Assembly (NCBI RefSeq): GCF_043290135.1 | Contig: NC_134704.1 | Coordinates: forward strand, 18,990,001 to 19,054,000 | Source of the DNA: Rhipicephalus microplus | Taxonomy: Eukaryota; Arthropoda; Arachnida; Ixodida; Ixodidae | DNA: 64,000 nucleotides | Direction of reading: 5' to 3' | Shown here: piece by piece, positions 63,516 through 64,000 of the stretch | How positions within the stretch are numbered: the first letter of the stretch is position 1 | Layout of the letters: every line of letters begins with the position of its first letter | The notes under the pieces: generated by a model | Told to the model about the DNA's origin: nothing | Databases searched by the model: none | What the model saw: the letters and a program-made list of their open reading frames with translations, nothing else | Translations under genes and position numbers: made by a program

Positions 63516-63589
63516 ATTTACTGGCGGTACTAACAAGCGCTCTCACGTTTAATGCATGTACATGTCCTATAACGTGGATGGGAAAATGA

Positions 63590-63735
63590 CCGCCGCCGTA
63601 TAGTTCAGCGATATGGCATCGGACGCGTTATTCGAAGTCGCGACTTCTTCACATATATATTACAATCACATCTACATCCCTCATACTTTCCTTGGCATCA
63701 TTTTCTGTTAGTTACAATTATTATACAAAAAATGT
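63590..63735 (+). mobile_element. Second-family SINE, diverged
   Basis: CGCCGTATAGTTCAGCGATATGG head, GCATCGGACGCGTTATTCGA, and a body ending CATACTTTCCTTGGCATCATT. The B box is degraded (CGAAGTCGCGACTTC). Confidence 0.65.
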
Positions 63736-64000
63736 AATTCGTCTATGTTTATGATACCCCGTGAGATGTAAATAACTATTGCAAAAGAAAATGAAGGCCG
63801 CACATCAATTTCTTCCTCTCCGTCAGCTATGTCTATAGGTTTTCAATGCATTACGCTATAGGTTTTCAATGCATTATGTCATGGGACCATAGCACTGCCC
63901 GTCCCAATTTCGAAAGGCAACGAAAACACTGTTGCGTTTTCTCAAAGACACCGGCCTGTTCATCGTTTGTGATGGGAAACTGCTACGCGTCGGCCAAGTC
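63736..64000. other. Intergenic or lysozyme intron 4; 23-bp tandem duplication
   Basis: Two near-identical 23-bp units at 63833-63855 and 63856-63878 (CTATAGGTTTTCAATGCATTA core, one difference). No lysozyme exon 5 was found here. Confidence 0.5.

Overview
This is animal nuclear DNA, most likely from a hard (ixodid, probably metastriate) tick. The evidence is about 20 copies of a tRNA-headed SINE that I recognise from memory as the tick Ruka-type family, a c-type lysozyme with a tick-like N-terminus, a short TTAGG array, long AT, GT and AC microsatellites, and a dense load of LINE, LTR and Penelope-like retroelements. Apart from the lysozyme I recognise no host gene. The species assignment is inference.

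Layout. 1-8.3 kb: foldback repeats, SINEs of several ages (one nested in another) and the 3' end of a LINE. 8.56-11.13 kb: a 2.57 kb LTR element on the minus strand with identical 138-bp LTRs and one gag-like ORF but no pol. 11.64-12.56 kb: a 5'-truncated RTE-like LINE with a perfect 13-bp target-site duplication. 14-17.4 kb: microsatellites, SINEs and a perfect 161-bp palindrome. 17.45-22.88 kb: a nearly full-length but decayed two-ORF LINE (gag-like ORF1; endonuclease, RT and RNase H in ORF2); a 5'-truncated sibling lies at 30.5-31.0 kb. 23.7-34.3 kb: a second perfect palindrome, SINEs, a TTAGG array and hairpin-bearing 3' ends. 34.4-40.3 kb: a nest in which a foldback element contains a SINE, and a LINE is split first by a SINE and again by a 3.7 kb LTR element with identical 717-bp LTRs. 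The internal ORF of that element keeps an integrase tail upstream of the RT start, the reverse of the usual Ty3/gypsy order. 45.81-51.15 kb: a complete but frameshifted Ty3/gypsy element inserted in an AT microsatellite. 54-57.3 kb: a cluster of palindromes and a degenerate Penelope-like GIY-YIG fragment. 57.66-62.37 kb: the plus-strand lysozyme gene, four coding exons visible and the last one missing from the window or unseen. 62.4-64.0 kb: SINEs of two families and a foldback.

How the parts relate. The lysozyme is a predicted secreted antibacterial enzyme and looks intact as far as it can be read: signal peptide, both catalytic acids, six cysteines and consensus splice sites. The rest is a layered record of retroelement activity whose relative order can be read from nesting, target-site duplications and LTR identity. 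The least expected structure is a set of about nine foldback or palindromic units. Many start from a shared GGCTAGTTGGT-type motif and have GCGC-bounded stems that differ from copy to copy. I think they derive from Penelope-like element termini, but the variable stems deserve a dedicated look.
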